64,000 nucleotides of DNA, taken from assembly GCA_964291445.2 (NCBI GenBank), contig OZ219862.1, positions 682,001 through 746,000 on the forward strand, written 5' to 3'. This DNA is from JAPOXR01 sp964291445. Its GTDB lineage: Bacteria > Pseudomonadota > Alphaproteobacteria > Rhodobacterales > Rhodobacteraceae. The translations under genes were made by a program, and so were the position numbers. Position 1 is the stretch's first letter. The number at the start of each line of letters is the position of its first letter. A model generated the notes under the pieces. It had not been told where the DNA came from. It worked only from the letters and a program-made list of their open reading frames with translations, and ran no database searches. Of this stretch, positions 63,404-64,000 are shown piece after piece.

Positions 63404-64000
63404 TCAGATGGCCGGCGCCCGGGGGCTGCCGGCAGGTGACTGGACAGACGTGCCAGCTTTGCTTGCCGACCGCTCCCACTCGCGCCAGATGGCCTGACCG
63501 TCCAGCCGCTTCCGCAGCTGGCCGCGGACATCGTTCCACCGCAACCTGATCGAATTGGTGACGATTTCGCGGTCGAGTTCCCGGAACTCGTCGGTTACCG
63601 GCGACGACTCGACCAGCGTCACCGGGCTGAGCGAGAATGCGCCCTCGCCGATCGCCACATTGGCCCAGATGGTCCGCTCGCTCCGCCGGGCGAAGTCGGC
63701 GACTACCTCCTCGATCATCGGCCGCGCAAACTCGCCGTCGAAGGTCGCCAGGACGCTGCGCTGATGGCAGTGCCGCGCCAGGGCGGCCACCTCCTGCTGC
63801 TGCCTGCCCTGGCCGGCGGCCACGGCAGCCGCGTGAACCGCAAGGTCCGACAGGCAGGCGGTGTAGATTTCCCATTTTGCCTTCTCGATCGAGGGCAGGA
63901 ATTCATCATCCTTGAAGATCTTGACGTATTCCCGGCCCATCCTGGTCTTGAGGTAGCCGAAGAGCGAGGTCTGGGCGACATATGCCGACCTGGTCGAAAT
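63404..64000 (-). CDS. Conserved protein of unknown function, N-terminus outside the window
   Basis: At least 198 residues are encoded and the frame is open to the right edge (STRSAYVAQTSLFGYLKTRM precedes MGREYVKIFKDDEFLPSIEK). An internal ATG exists at 63940, but the upstream residues look coding, so the gene probably starts beyond 64000. I recall similar alphaproteobacterial proteins labelled esterase without evidence; no catalytic motif is visible. It lies 20 nt upstream of the metallophosphoesterase start. Confidence 0.75.
   Translation of the reverse strand: MSTRSAYVAQTSLFGYLKTRMGREYVKIFKDDEFLPSIEKAKWEIYTACLSDLAVHAAAVAAGQGRQQQEVAALARHCHQRSVLATFDGEFARPMIEEVVADFARRSERTIWANVAIGEGAFSLSPVTLVESSPVTDEFRELDREIVTNSIRLRWNDVRGQLRKRLDGQAIWREWERSASKAGTSVQSPAGSPRAPAI

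Overview
The window is a stretch of an alphaproteobacterial chromosome. The evidence is the ATP synthase cluster in the order atpHAGDC without F0 genes, the divergent groESL operon with a perfect CIRCE element, the tyrC-hisC pair beside DUF2125 and ChaC genes, the fsa / DUF484 / xerC group, a phasin, and uniformly GC-rich coding DNA. A trimethylamine monooxygenase hints at a marine or methylamine-exposed habitat. I cannot name the genus.

Layout. 1-0.6 kb: groES and the start of groEL, read leftward under a CIRCE operator. 0.7-7 kb: rightward housekeeping genes (manganese pyrophosphatase, HAD phosphatase, ribF, YcgN-like protein, threonine aldolase, prs) with one leftward DsbA-fold isomerase. 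7.2-12 kb: leftward atpHAGDC. 12-16.3 kb: an accessory-looking block with a small unknown gene, an outer-membrane barrel and a Tat-exported vanadium haloperoxidase-like enzyme that are probably co-translated. 16.3-21.5 kb: methyltransferase, gloB, clpA, a small unknown membrane protein and a phasin. 21.5-29.5 kb: a leftward MotA/ExbB-like gene, a 960-residue MotB/OmpA-like coiled-coil protein and a RecD2-type helicase, with an SPFH-NfeD pair diverging from it. 29.6-34.2 kb: pRiA4b ORF-3 family protein, ChaC, DUF2125, tyrC and hisC. 34.4-42.3 kb: an 8 kb Calx-beta-repeat autotransporter-like adhesin whose last 1.6 kb is broken by three frameshifts. 42.3-48 kb: gene-poor DNA holding priA and an EamA transporter. 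48-50.4 kb: fsa, DUF484 and xerC. 50.4-57.3 kb: a leftward five-gene LIV-type ABC importer plus an unknown gene, divergent from trimethylamine monooxygenase. 57.4-64 kb: leftward urate hydroxylase PuuD, hydroxyisourate hydrolase, malic enzyme, threonine dehydratase, a metallophosphoesterase and a truncated conserved protein.

The most interesting region is the proton-channel-type membrane motor (21.5-28 kb). Its MotB-like subunit carries a very long coiled coil between the membrane helix and the peptidoglycan-binding domain, and a DNA helicase follows directly in the same direction. This recalls the Zorya defence layout without being a canonical one. The haloperoxidase/barrel pair, the decayed giant adhesin and the divergent trimethylamine monooxygenase/ABC importer pair are the other points worth following. 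No tRNA, rRNA, CRISPR array or complete insertion sequence was seen. Several genes appear to start at TTG or GTG, and start coordinates were chosen by Shine-Dalgarno matches, overlaps and family length.
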